Counted from the first letter of the stretch, positions 8,940 to 16,624 are shown. The stretch is DNA of 64,000 nt from DASUPK01 sp963815045 (GCA_963815045.1 CAWFET010000004.1:286812-350811); one strand, 5' to 3'. Notes: generated by a model from the sequence alone, not told the origin. Made by a program: numbers and translations.

Positions 8940-9109
8940 CGCTTCACCTCCTCATCGTTGGCGTCTCCGACACCGGTAGAACTACGCGTGGCCATGGGCT
9001 TGGGGCGCATCCCTCCCAGCCGGAGCATGCGCCGGTCACTCGGTATACGCGCGAGCCCCTCGCAGGGATTGGGCCCGGCCGCAGCACGGAACTGGGCAAC
9101 AACTTCGCA

Positions 9110-9220
9110 ACGCGCCGCACATAGTTCGGAGCAGCAATCTCCTCCGACATCGCGCCGCAGTATCTCGCCCAGAGTGCCGCTTTTCCATGCAAAGCGGGAG
9201 GGCTGCTTTTCGTCCAAAGC
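9110..9220 (-). repeat. Composite repeat B-A leading into a decayed NTF2-type gene start
   Basis: Read on the minus strand: GCTTTGGACGAAAAGC (9205-9220), then GCTTTGCATGGAAAAGC (9179-9195), then CGAGATACTG and an ATG TCG GAG GAG start. The same series precedes the intact NTF2 genes at 9930 and 10536, but here the following frame (MSEEIAAP) does not encode an NTF2 fold. It looks like a leader left behind after loss of its gene. I see no gene in 8940-9387. Confidence 0.55.
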
Positions 9221-9387
9221 GCTACTCCGACAGCCCGGCGGTTTCGAAGGCCTAGGCCTTCTCCCGGTGGTTGTCGTTGTGGATACGGACAATCATGCAG
9301 GCCGGCAGTGCACACGCTTCTGCGATTCGGTGATCCACCGGGGCGCGTCCGCTGCTCCGGTGTGTGACCCTACGTGCGGCTACTCGC

Positions 9388-9813
9388 TCACGTCGTCTTG
9401 ACGACCATCACCGTGCACTCGGCCTTGTGCGTGACCGTGTTCGGGACGCTGCCGAGCACGCGACGCTTCATCCCCTTGTTGCCGATTACCAGCAGATCGG
9501 CGCCACACTCTGCCGCGAGCCGCACCAGCACGTCCGCGGGATCGCCCTCGTCTGAGCGCGTTTCGCACTGGATCCCCTCTTGCCGGAGGGTTGTCTCGCT
9601 CCGCTCGAGGATCGTCGTCACCCGAGCCGCAGAGCTGGAGGTCCACTGAAGCTCGATGTCCTGATCCCTCCCTGCGGGCGACCCTCGCGACCCCGGGAAG
9701 GCGCTCAGCAATACGAGCTTGGCGCCGAAGCGCCGAGCGATGTCAGCCGCCTGCTTGACGGCCTCCTGTGCGGTTGCAGTCCCGTCTGTCGCGACGGCCA
9801 CGGTGGAGATCAT
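9388..9813 (-). CDS. Universal stress protein (UspA family)
   Basis: 141-aa single UspA domain, a cytoplasmic nucleotide-binding stress protein. It begins ISTVAVATDGT (first strand with the conserved Asp). The C-terminal phosphate-binding loop is GNKGMKRRVLGSVPNTV followed by HKAECTVMVVK. The loop is the shorter variant common in actinobacteria, compared with the classic GxxGx9GS. I start at the internal ATG (9813); the extension to 9858 encodes unrelated leader sequence. It lies between two repeat copies. Confidence 0.88.
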   Translation of the reverse strand: MISTVAVATDGTATAQEAVKQAADIARRFGAKLVLLSAFPGSRGSPAGRDQDIELQWTSSSAARVTTILERSETTLRQEGIQCETRSDEGDPADVLVRLAAECGADLLVIGNKGMKRRVLGSVPNTVTHKAECTVMVVKTT

Positions 9814-9842
9814 CCGACCGCAGTATCCACCAAACAGCCCGC

Positions 9843-9927
9843 TCGCTGCGCTCGGCACATTCTTCCTGCGACATCGCCCGCGCAGTGCCCCTTTTCATGC
9901 GAGGCGCTACTGCTTCTCGTCCAAAGC
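9843..9927 (-). repeat. Composite repeat B-A with a remnant NTF2 start
   Basis: Minus strand: GCTTTGGACGAGAAGC (9912-9927), CGCCTCGCATGAAAAGG (9888-9905), then GCGGGCG and an ATG (9874) reading MSQEECAERSER before the frame degenerates into the upstream region of the universal stress gene. Same architecture as the copy at 9110-9220. Confidence 0.55.
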
Positions 9928-9929
9928 GG

Positions 9930-10367
9930 CTACGTCGGGCGCTCAGCAGCGGCCAAGGCATCCTCGCGCGTACAGAACTCGACCCGAGAGACCTTTCCGT
10001 CGCGGATCGTCCAGACGGACCCCGCTGTGAGCTCAACCTCGGCATCCATGTCGGCCCTCCTGCCTCTGTCGCGGATTAAGGCGACGACGCGATCTCCCGA
10101 ATACACGAGCTCTTCGACCCCTACGTGGTACTCCGCCCAGGGCTCCAGCCAGTCGAGCCATAGCTTCCGAAATCCCTCGATTCCCACGTAACTTCGCTCG
10201 GCAGCGCCGGGCTCCCACAGGGCAACCGATTCGACCTCGGGGTCGATGAACGGATCAAGCTCGGCTCTCATCTGATCGAACAGGGCATCGTCGCGCAGCA
10301 GCGTTGCGACGTCTACTTCAGGCGGCGGGATCAGCCTTCGAATCAACTCGACGTTCTCATCGGACAT
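9930..10367 (-). CDS. NTF2/SnoaL-like protein
   Basis: 145-aa protein with a single NTF2-like cone fold, a family including SnoaL cyclases, limonene-epoxide hydrolase and many unknowns. It opens MSDENVELIRRLIPP, the MSxENVE start typical of an expanded actinobacterial set, and has the usual strands (ELTAGSVWTIRDGKVSRVEF). I start at the ATG at 10367 because upstream codons translate the palindromic repeat (CFAWKAV). Ligand and reaction are unknown. It is divergent from the paralogue at 10536. Confidence 0.82.
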   Translation of the reverse strand: MSDENVELIRRLIPPPEVDVATLLRDDALFDQMRAELDPFIDPEVESVALWEPGAAERSYVGIEGFRKLWLDWLEPWAEYHVGVEELVYSGDRVVALIRDRGRRADMDAEVELTAGSVWTIRDGKVSRVEFCTREDALAAAERPT

Positions 10368-10392
10368 GGCGCTCAGTATCTCGTGCAGGACT

Positions 10393-10414
10393 ACTGCTTT
10401 CCATGCAAAGCAGT
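10393..10414. repeat. Palindromic repeat type A, perfect 8-bp arms
   Basis: ACTGCTTT CCATGC AAAGCAGT: two 8-base arms (10393-10400, 10407-10414) with a six-base loop, 26 bases upstream of the minus-strand NTF2 start. This is the best-formed type A hairpin in the window. Confidence 0.8.
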
Positions 10415-10437
10415 ACTCCCGGGACAACCTGATTCGT

Positions 10438-10477
10438 GCCTGGCCGTAAAGAACGGTTCCTTCGTTTACGGCCAGGC
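10438..10477. repeat. 13-bp inverted repeat between divergent NTF2 genes
   Basis: GCCTGGCCGTAAA (10438-10450) and TTTACGGCCAGGC (10465-10477) are perfect inverted arms around a 14-base loop, centred between two divergent NTF2-like genes. It may be a shared operator or a hairpin; no T-run follows it. Confidence 0.75.
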
Positions 10478-10535
10478 GTGAGGACTAGTGCATCGCATGG
10501 GAAGCAGCGGTCTGAGGCGAGATACTGCGCGGGCC

Positions 10536-10928
10536 ATGTCGAAGAAGAACGTCGAGGCAGTCCGTGAGAGCTACGAGACTCCCGGCGCGTTGTTTTCCAC
10601 TTGGGCCGGGCGGATGGCACCGAATATCGAGTTCGATTTCACGGCGGTGTACCCGGACCGACCAGTGATGCGGAGCATCGAGGAGCTGCGGAGGTTCCGC
10701 GAGGAGGGGCCTTGGGCGGAGCTGAGCTTCGAGCCCGAGCGCTTTGTCGACGTCGACGATGAGCGCGTACTTGTCATGGTCAGGGTCCATGCCACAGGGA
10801 CGGGGAGTGGCGCACCGGTCGAGCTCCGAAACGCTCACGAGTTCACCATCCGCGATGGTGTGCTGGTTCGGTTCAAGGTCTACGGCGCCCGAGATGAGGC
10901 CCTCGAAGCCGCCGGGCTCTCCGAATAG
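10536..10928 (+). CDS. NTF2/SnoaL-like protein
   Basis: 130-aa NTF2-like protein opening MSKKNVEAVRESYET, with the family's helix-strand pattern and the closing strands EFTIRDGVLVRFKVYG. I chose the ATG at 10536: the upstream frame is repeat-derived leader (a degenerate type A copy at about 10491-10510, then CGAGATACTG). It has the same architecture as the divergent gene at 9930-10367, so the two look like duplicates that diverged strongly. Function unknown. Confidence 0.8.
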   Translation: MSKKNVEAVRESYETPGALFSTWAGRMAPNIEFDFTAVYPDRPVMRSIEELRRFREEGPWAELSFEPERFVDVDDERVLVMVRVHATGTGSGAPVELRNAHEFTIRDGVLVRFKVYGARDEALEAAGLSE

Positions 10929-10961
10929 CCGCTTTGAGAAGCGGTGCTTTGCATGGAAAGC
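10929..10961 (+). repeat. Composite repeat, short B plus A
   Basis: CCGCTTTGAGAAGCGG (10929-10944, a B copy missing its central bases) directly followed by GCTTTGCATGGAAAGC (10946-10961), just after the stop of the NTF2 gene. Together they form two adjacent hairpins that could also end transcription. Confidence 0.7.
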
Positions 10962-11104
10962 AGCGGTCTTCCTAGATCCTGCGTGGCAGCCAGCTGAGTC
11001 GGTCAGGATTGCAGGAAGGCCAGCAGGTGCTCGCTAGTAGCCGTAGCCGCCGTGCGACCTGCGGGCAGTCCGTTGGCCGCGGTCGCGTCAGGCGGGGCCG
11101 TGGG

Positions 11105-11731
11105 TCATTGGGCAGGCGCCGAAGAAGGAGTCCTGTCGCCGCGCTGGCGAAAGACGACGATCAGGGCGATCAGAAGGAAGCCGAAGGCGGCGACTTCCGG
11201 CGCGAGGATCGCCAACAACACCACGATCACGTAGAAGCCCATGTTGGGCGTCGTCAGCGCGGTCATGGCGCTCACGTCATCGTCGGTGACATCGGGCTCG
11301 AGCAGGTCGCGGTGCGCGGCCACGTAGCGCCAGAGCAGCCCGATTACAACCGAGATCGAGAGCAGCACGAGTCCGTAGAAGATCACCGCCGCCCGCTCCG
11401 CGGTGGTCGTGTGGATCGCCTCGGCGATCAGCTTGGTCGGGAAGGGCAGGAACGAGACAAGCATCAGCAGGAGGATGTTGAGGCGCATGACGGCGCTATC
11501 GGCGCTCGCCAGGAGGTGGAAGATCCGGTGGTGCGCGAGCCACAGGCCGCCGACCGTGAGGAAGCTCGTCGCGTAGGCCAGGTAGGACGGCCACTGGTTC
11601 GCGATGCCCTTCCAGAGGTGCTCGAAACCGCTCTCCGGCACGCTGATCTCGAGGATGAGCAGAGTGATCGCGATCGCGAAGACCCCGTCGCTGAAAGCTT
11701 CGACCCGACCCGTCTCCCAGCGATTACCCAT
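11105..11731 (-). CDS. TMEM175-type potassium channel (DUF1211)
   Basis: 208-aa six-helix membrane protein of the bacterial TMEM175 family, K+-permeable channels lacking the classic TVGYG filter. The family signature is complete in helix 1: EAFSDGVFAIAITLLILEI. Further helices lie at about 49-70, 84-103, 115-133, 160-180 and 182-198, and WLAHHRIF follows helix 2. It may help set membrane potential. Its minus-strand start ATG is followed upstream by the gene at 11816-12829 in the same orientation. Confidence 0.88.
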   Translation of the reverse strand: MGNRWETGRVEAFSDGVFAIAITLLILEISVPESGFEHLWKGIANQWPSYLAYATSFLTVGGLWLAHHRIFHLLASADSAVMRLNILLLMLVSFLPFPTKLIAEAIHTTTAERAAVIFYGLVLLSISVVIGLLWRYVAAHRDLLEPDVTDDDVSAMTALTTPNMGFYVIVVLLAILAPEVAAFGFLLIALIVVFRQRGDRTPSSAPAQ

Positions 11732-11815
11732 CCGATCTACTTCGCTACCGAGCCCGGGCGTCCTCCACCGCCAGGACCGCGCCAGGCGATCAAGCTCCCG
11801 CTGAAGCCAGCCTGG

Positions 11816-12829
11816 CTAGCGGCGGCTGGCGATGACGGTCGTGGCGATCACGAGCGCCACCGCGACCAGGGCGCCGAGAGCGCCGAGCCAGTTGATGCCG
11901 GTGGTGTTTCGGACATGGTCCGCGTAGGCAATGAAGGCGATCGGCACCGCCACCGAGAGCACGAGGAGGAACACGCGCAGGAGCTCCCGCCTGGTGTGCC
12001 CGCGCTCCTCATGCTCGCCGGCCGCGGCCTTCGCGGCCTCGGCGCTCGCGGCTTCGCCGCCGTAGAAGCTCATCGTGCGCAGGCCGAGCGATCGCGCGTG
12101 ACTCTCGCAGCCCCAGGCCATTGCGATCATGAAGCTGACGGGCAGCACCCATGTCGTGACCCAGATCGCGGCCCCAACGAGGAAGCCGAGCGCTGCCTTC
12201 AGGCGCCAATGGGCGTACTTATTGCGTTCCTCGCCGGATCCACCGGAGAGGAACCCTCCGAAGATCAGGAGCAGGTTGACGCTTCTCACCCAGACCCGCA
12301 GCGACCGGCGTTTGGCCGGCTTCTCCGGAAGCGGAGTGCCTTGAACTGCCAGCAGGCCCTTGCGGGCGGCCTCGACCGTGGGGTGGACGCCGCGCAGTAC
12401 CAGAACCTGAGCATCGGTCTCGAGCTCGCGCGGGTCGTGGCCGTAGAGCGCCGCGATTCGCCGCTCCATCCGTCCCTCCTGCCAGAGGTAAGCGAGGTAG
12501 CCAGGGACGAGCGCAATCAGAAACGGCGTGCCGGAGACCGCACCGTCGATGCGCGCTACCTCGGCGGTCTGGGTGCGGACCTCTTCGGCGATCACCCCGC
12601 GGGGAGTGTCCGGCCGCTCCCGTCGGACTTCATTCGCCCATTCCAGCGACGGATCGCCGAGGTGCTGCGAGCCAAAGAGCGTCAGCCGCTCGGCGACGTG
12701 TTCGGGATCCCGGTAAGCGATCCGTGCCAGCCGGCGCCCGTCGGCAAGGCCCCGTCTGATGCGTCCCTTCGATTCGGACGGCTCGTCGCCGCTAGTCGGC
12801 ATCTCGACGGGCGCTTCAGCAGGAGACAT
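11816..12829 (-). CDS. Uncharacterised integral membrane protein
   Basis: 337-aa protein I do not recognise. An N-terminal hydrophilic region (about 1-90) contains a basic patch and a helix (DTPRGVIAEEVRTQTAEVAR) and leads to a first hydrophobic segment (GTPFLIALVPGYLAYLW). A soluble stretch follows with ARKGLLAVQGTPLPEKPAKR. Paired helices lie around 195-250, and two final helices around 285-335 separated by an Asp-containing loop. The layout resembles membrane proteins with a soluble EcsC-like middle, but I cannot confirm this. It is divergent from the potassium-channel gene at 12937. Confidence 0.65.
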   Translation of the reverse strand: MSPAEAPVEMPTSGDEPSESKGRIRRGLADGRRLARIAYRDPEHVAERLTLFGSQHLGDPSLEWANEVRRERPDTPRGVIAEEVRTQTAEVARIDGAVSGTPFLIALVPGYLAYLWQEGRMERRIAALYGHDPRELETDAQVLVLRGVHPTVEAARKGLLAVQGTPLPEKPAKRRSLRVWVRSVNLLLIFGGFLSGGSGEERNKYAHWRLKAALGFLVGAAIWVTTWVLPVSFMIAMAWGCESHARSLGLRTMSFYGGEAASAEAAKAAAGEHEERGHTRRELLRVFLLVLSVAVPIAFIAYADHVRNTTGINWLGALGALVAVALVIATTVIASRR

Positions 12830-12936
12830 TCACCCAACCTACTCCAGCATCAGCGCAAGGCTGGCTACTGACGGAGCGGAATTGGCGGGTCGTGTGCAAG
12901 GGCAGGAGCGAGGGCTGGTCGCCCGAATGCTGATGC

Positions 12937-13662
12937 GTGCCCGATGAGCGCCCCAATCCTGCGGGTCGCTTTGGTCGCCTCCGGCGGCGGGAGGAGACAC
13001 CGCTCCAGTTGGCTGAACGGATTGCAGGCGCCTACGGCCTCGTCCTCCTTCTGATCCTGGTCACGTTCGTGGTGATGATGACGCTCCCGCCCGAGGGCTG
13101 GGGCGGTCGGACGGCCGCGGTCGCGGTCGCCGTCACGACCGCTCTCATCGCGTTCACGAGCTCGAACGTGCGGCCGACGCGGGTGCGCCTGGCGCTCGTG
13201 GTCGCCGCGGTCGCGGTGATCGTCGCGGTGATTGCCAAGGCGATCGATTCGGACCTGATGCTCGGCGTTGCGTTCGGCATTGCCTCGCTCCTGTTGGCGA
13301 TCGCGGCGGTGACGATCCTCCGACGCGTGATCGGCGCGATCCGGGTCGACTTCCGCACGATCCTCGGGGCGGTGAGCGTCTTCGCCCTGCTGGGTCTCTT
13401 GTTCTCGTTCTTCTACTTCGCCTTCAGTCGCTTCGACCACAGCGATTTCTTCACCGGCGTGGCCCACCCTCATGCCAGCGATTTCCTCTTCTTCAGCTAC
13501 ACCACCCTGACGACGACCGGCTACGGCAACCTCGTGCCCGCCGGGACTGTCGGTCAGTCCGTCGCGGTCTTGGAGATGCTGCTCGGGCAAATCTTCCTCG
13601 TCACCCTCGTCGCCGGATTGGTCAGCCTCTGGCGCCCAGCTGCCAAGTCCGCGGCCGATTGA
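12937..13662 (+). CDS. Potassium channel family protein with TTGYGN filter
   Basis: 241-aa membrane protein with six hydrophobic segments and one pore loop. The filter is FSYTTLTTTGYGNLVPAG, i.e. TTTGYGN where most K+ channels have TVGYGD. The helix after the loop (LEMLLGQIFLVTLVAGLV) matches the inner helix of two-TM ion channels (Ion_trans_2). The four N-terminal segments lack the regular Arg ladder of a voltage sensor. The GTG start reads VPDERPNP; an ATG just upstream stops at once. A cytoplasmic RCK domain is absent. Confidence 0.85.
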   Translation: MPDERPNPAGRFGRLRRREETPLQLAERIAGAYGLVLLLILVTFVVMMTLPPEGWGGRTAAVAVAVTTALIAFTSSNVRPTRVRLALVVAAVAVIVAVIAKAIDSDLMLGVAFGIASLLLAIAAVTILRRVIGAIRVDFRTILGAVSVFALLGLLFSFFYFAFSRFDHSDFFTGVAHPHASDFLFFSYTTLTTTGYGNLVPAGTVGQSVAVLEMLLGQIFLVTLVAGLVSLWRPAAKSAAD

Positions 13663-13727
13663 CCGACAGCTGAGCGGGCTCAGTCGCAGGCCGAGCTGGT
13701 GGCGCTCTTCAAGCTGTCCGCAGCTGA

Positions 13728-14069
13728 GACAGTGCTGGCGACCTCGGCCGGGCCGGAGACGCCGCCCTGCTCGCCGCGGCACATCTGGGCGGGGGCCAAG
13801 TAGATGGGGCGCGGATCCTTTCGACTGAAAGCGTTGCCGAGATGCAGCACATCACCACGCCGGGAAAGAAGTTCGATCTCGGGCTCGGCTGGTTTCGACG
13901 TCATCGCGACGCGAAGAGGCACAAGACTCATATCGAGCACCTCGGAGGCGGCGGCGGCTACGGGACCGTGATGCGGATCTATCCCGATCGCGGGGTCGGC
14001 GTAGTCGCGATGGCAAACGTCTCGTCCCAGCGTTTCAAGCATGAGCAGTTGCTGGCTCCGCTCACGTAG
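13728..14069 (+). pseudogene. Remnant of a serine hydrolase (class C beta-lactamase family), C-terminal part only
   Basis: After a stop at 13725 the frame reads about 113 codons matching the end of beta-lactamase-related serine hydrolases: SAGDLGRAGDAALLAAAH, DGARILSTESVAEM, FDLGLGWFRRH and HLGGGGGYGTVMRIYPD, ending GVVAMANV. The N-terminal half with the SxxK and YxN active-site motifs is missing, and the upstream bases belong to the channel gene region. There is no ribosome site. It is best read as a broken gene left by a deletion; an in-frame ATG at 13842 exists but would make only the tail. Confidence 0.78.
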
Positions 14070-14076
14070 CGATCCT

Positions 14077-14093
14077 GCTCTGGACGAAAAGGG
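14077..14093 (+). repeat. Degenerate palindromic repeat, type B
   Basis: GCTCTGGACGAAAAGGG, a decayed B copy between the hydrolase remnant and the SRPBCC gene. Confidence 0.4.
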
Positions 14094-14102
14094 GGACCGG
14101 AG

Positions 14103-14549
14103 CTAGTCCGAGCCGAACAGCTGCCCGAGGCGGTCGAAACTGTCGGTCCAGCCTCCTTCGTGGAGGTAGAGGCGTTCCTCGGTGGAGAATTCGCCGTGGG
14201 TGAGAACGACCTCGGTCTCATCACCCAGAGCCTCAAGCTCGAGCGTCGCCACCGTTTCACGATCATCCGGATTAGGGGGATCCCATCGAAACGTGTACCC
14301 CAGGCGGCTGGGGGGTTCGACCTCCCTGAACTCTCCTGACAGATGGAACAGCTCGCCGTCCGGGGGCTGCATCGCGATCCGATAGCTGCCCCCGACCTGC
14401 GGATCGAAGTCCACGCTCGGAGAAGTAAAGCCCTTGGGACCCCACCACTTCGCGAGCTCATCAGGTTCAGTCAGCGCCCTGTATACGACCTCCCGTGGGG
14501 CGCTCAAAGTCCGCCCCAGGCTTAGGGTCAGTCCGTTGCCCTCGGCCAT
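14103..14549 (-). CDS. SRPBCC / AHSA1-like domain protein
   Basis: 148-aa protein with one Bet v 1-like fold of the Hsp90-ATPase-activator-homologue (AHSA1) type. It shows the hallmark start RTLSAPREVVYRALTEP, followed by ELAKWWGPKGFTSP and the later RLGYTFRW and EVVLTHGEF. These proteins bind hydrophobic ligands; a specific role cannot be given. The ATG gives MAEGNGLTLS. It is flanked by repeat copies on both sides, as are the NTF2-like genes nearby. Confidence 0.86.
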   Translation of the reverse strand: MAEGNGLTLSLGRTLSAPREVVYRALTEPDELAKWWGPKGFTSPSVDFDPQVGGSYRIAMQPPDGELFHLSGEFREVEPPSRLGYTFRWDPPNPDDRETVATLELEALGDETEVVLTHGEFSTEERLYLHEGGWTDSFDRLGQLFGSD

Positions 14550-14591
14550 CTCAGAGCCATCCTACGCGTGAACGGCATGGCCCTCGGTGCG

Positions 14592-14630
14592 GCTTTGGAC
14601 GAGAAGCGCCATCCGCTTTGCATGGAAAGC
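14592..14630 (+). repeat. Composite palindromic repeat B-A, complete
   Basis: GCTTTGGACGAGAAGC (14592-14607), seven bases, then GCTTTGCATGGAAAGC (14615-14630). This is the cleanest full composite in the window, lying between the SRPBCC and SnoaL-like genes. Confidence 0.8.
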
Positions 14631-14676
14631 AGCCGTTTGCCCGCCCTCCGATATCGGGCGCCCGTTGGCCTGGGCC

Positions 14677-15087
14677 CTATTCGGGGAGGAGACCGAGCTG
14701 GCCGAGAAAGTCCATCTGGTCGAAGAAAAGGTGCTCGGACTTCAGCGTGTCGCCGTCGGTGGCAAAAACCGCCGCCCACCGGAGCTCAACTGCTCGCCCT
14801 GTTGGCGGGACATCACCGTTGGGCGCGTGGAGCACGCCGTCGTGGGTACCCGTGAGAGTGCCTTCGGCCGCTGCAGCTGACCCGTCGGTCAGGAGTTGCG
14901 TGACCTCAAGCCGAAGGTCCGGAAACGCCTCGTGAAACACACCCAGGAAGGCGAGGACACCCTCGCGACCGCTGGCCTGGCCACCTGGCGCCACCAGCTC
15001 GGCATTGTCGGCCCACGGTTCAGCGTCATTGTCATTGTCATTGACGGCGGCGATGTGCTTAAGGATCACGTCTTTGGCATCGGGCAT
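14677..15087 (-). CDS. SnoaL-like polyketide-cyclase-family protein
   Basis: 136-aa SnoaL-like protein (NTF2 fold). Recognisable features are the start KDVILKHIAAVNDND, AELVAPGGQASGREGVLAF, FHEAFPDLRLEV and the closing strand ALRWAAVFATDGDTLKSE (read as RAVELRWAAV...). Members are small cyclases or isomerases, but most actinobacterial copies are uncharacterised. GGAGGT lies just before the ATG. It belongs to a different NTF2 branch from the MSxENVE proteins. Confidence 0.84.
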   Translation of the reverse strand: MPDAKDVILKHIAAVNDNDNDAEPWADNAELVAPGGQASGREGVLAFLGVFHEAFPDLRLEVTQLLTDGSAAAAEGTLTGTHDGVLHAPNGDVPPTGRAVELRWAAVFATDGDTLKSEHLFFDQMDFLGQLGLLPE

Positions 15088-15138
15088 ATGACCTCCGGTC
15101 GGAGTTGGCGGCGTGAGTCTCTCAGGTATTGGACTGCT

Positions 15139-15154
15139 GCTTTGGACGAGAAGC
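15139..15154 (+). repeat. Palindromic repeat, type B
   Basis: GCTTTGGACGAGAAGC, identical to the copies at 6697 and 14592, upstream of the SnoaL-like gene start. It is the last member of the 5.9-15.2 kb cluster. Confidence 0.75.
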
Positions 15155-15294
15155 GGCGGCGCGCGGAGCTCGCGGCGTCGTCTGGCGGGACGACATCTCC
15201 AGCGGGTGGCGCGGAATTTCAGCCGGGGTGAGATGCCTCGATCCCCGGTGAAATTCCGTGACAGGACCCGCTGGCCGATGCCTATGTCTTGCGC

Positions 15295-15816
15295 CTAGGA
15301 GCTGGGCGCCGTCGCGCGGTGCGGAAGCTTCCAGTCCGGCCGCGGGAAGTGGCAGGTGTAGCCGTTCGGGTACTTCTGCAGGTAGTCCTGGTGCTCTTCC
15401 TCGGCCTCCCAGAACGGGACGGCCTCGCTGATCTCGGTGACGACCTTGCCGGGCCAGATGCCTGAGGCGTCGACGTCGGCGATCGTGTCCTCGGCTACCT
15501 GGCGCTGCTCGTCGGTCGTGTAGAAGATCTCGGAGCGGTAGCTTGAGCCGATGTCGTTGCCCTGGCGGTCCTTGGTGCTCGGGTCGTGGATCTGGAAGAA
15601 GAACTCGAGGATGTCCCGGTAGGAGATCCGCTCGGGATCGAAGACGATCTCGACGGCCTCGGCGTGGCCGGGATGGTTGCCATAGGTGGGGTGGTCGTTC
15701 TCGCCACCGGTGTATCCGACGCGGGTCGAGATGACGCCGTCGCGCTTGCGAAGCAGCTCCTGGACTCCCCAGAAGCAGCCTCCGGCGAGGATCGCGGTCT
15801 CGGTCTTATCGGTCAT
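15295..15816 (-). CDS. msrA: Peptide methionine sulfoxide reductase A
   Basis: 173-aa MsrA, which reduces methionine-S-sulfoxide in proteins using thioredoxin. The active site GGCFWG has catalytic Cys14. GYTGGENDHPTYGNHPGHAE, EIVFDPERISYRDIL and FFQIHDPSTKDRQGND follow in the standard order. The C-terminus has a single Cys in GYTCHFPRP as a possible resolving residue. Length and motif order are normal. The downstream Nudix gene lies on the same strand but further upstream, separated by about 90 bases. Confidence 0.96.
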   Translation of the reverse strand: MTDKTETAILAGGCFWGVQELLRKRDGVISTRVGYTGGENDHPTYGNHPGHAEAVEIVFDPERISYRDILEFFFQIHDPSTKDRQGNDIGSSYRSEIFYTTDEQRQVAEDTIADVDASGIWPGKVVTEISEAVPFWEAEEEHQDYLQKYPNGYTCHFPRPDWKLPHRATAPSS

Positions 15817-15906
15817 TGCGCGGCTCCTTGGGTCGACGCCCGAACTCTCTGATCGGGGCTACTCCTCAGTCCATCCTAGGCCTCACGCGTTACTGGCCGG
15901 AAGGCC

Positions 15907-16398
15907 TCACATCCCGGGCATCGAGCTTTTCGCCCAGGGCGTCAGGGCCCGAGTGAACCGCCGCCAGCGATAGCGGCGGAGCGCCTTCTTGACGAGCTCC
16001 TTGTCGTGGGGGTAGGTGAGCAGCTCATCGGCCTCGTCCGGCGTCAGCCAGCGCAGCTCGTCGACCTCGTCATGGGCCTTGAACTCCCCCTTCACCGGCT
16101 CCATCAGCCAGTAGCGGACCAGCTTCCGCCGAGACTTGCGATCGAGATAGGCGACGTGGGGCAGCTCGGGCCCCAGCTCGCACTCGTACCCCGTCTCCTC
16201 ATGGACCTCGCGAAGGGCAGCCTCCTGCCACCCCTCCCCCTTCTCGAGCTTGCCCTTCGGCAACGACCAGTCTCCGTACTTGGGGCGGTGGATCACCGCC
16301 ACCCGCGGACGGCCCTCCTCGTCGCGGTGGATTACGACCCCGCCGGCAGCGGTGATGTCGGGCTTGCCGTCACCCAGGTCGAAGTCGCCTCGCGCCAC
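15907..16398 (-). CDS. Nudix hydrolase
   Basis: 163-aa Nudix hydrolase, which cleaves nucleoside diphosphates linked to another moiety. The Nudix box is intact: GKLEKGEGWQEAALREVHEE followed by TGYE. The flanking AAGGVVIHRDEEGRPRVAVI and HRPKYGDWSLPKGK match the MutT/DIPP-like branch found in actinobacteria. The Arg/Lys-rich end (ALRRYRWRRF) is unremarkable. The preceding 220 bases contain a weak minus-strand frame ending AIELVKVLDG that I could not assign. Confidence 0.92.
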   Translation of the reverse strand: MARGDFDLGDGKPDITAAGGVVIHRDEEGRPRVAVIHRPKYGDWSLPKGKLEKGEGWQEAALREVHEETGYECELGPELPHVAYLDRKSRRKLVRYWLMEPVKGEFKAHDEVDELRWLTPDEADELLTYPHDKELVKKALRRYRWRRFTRALTPWAKSSMPGM

Positions 16399-16624
16399 CC
16401 GCGCAGCGTAAGGAAACCGCCGTTCACATTCACCCGGCTCATCCGTCGAGGACCTTGACGAGCTCGATGGCTTCGCCTGCGAATGCGGCCACGGCTTCGT
16501 GTTGATGGGGGTCGCCGAGCTGCGCCGGACGGCGGATCGCTGCTCGCCTTCCCGGCCCGCGGCCGTGTCTCCGAGCGCCGGGCCGCCTAGCCCACAGCGA
16601 GGCTCCGCAGAGCCGTCAGTCGCG

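Noticed and set aside
11009..12871. 620-aa plus-strand open frame
   Set aside because: Runs antisense through two membrane-protein genes; composition (long Arg/Asp/Glu runs) is that of a high-GC shadow.
13817..13832. CCTTTCGACTGAAAGCG as another repeat copy
   Set aside because: It lies in coding sequence of the hydrolase remnant and shares only the outer bases with the repeat.
5903..15154. Could the palindromic repeats be a CRISPR array or integron attC sites?
   Set aside because: Spacing is irregular (hundreds to thousands of bases), there are no uniform spacers, and no GTTRRRY-type core; they look like REP-type elements.
16399..16621. Minus-strand frame ending AIELVKVLDG between the Nudix and membrane genes
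   Set aside because: No start codon or ribosome site and no recognisable family; too weak to list as a gene.
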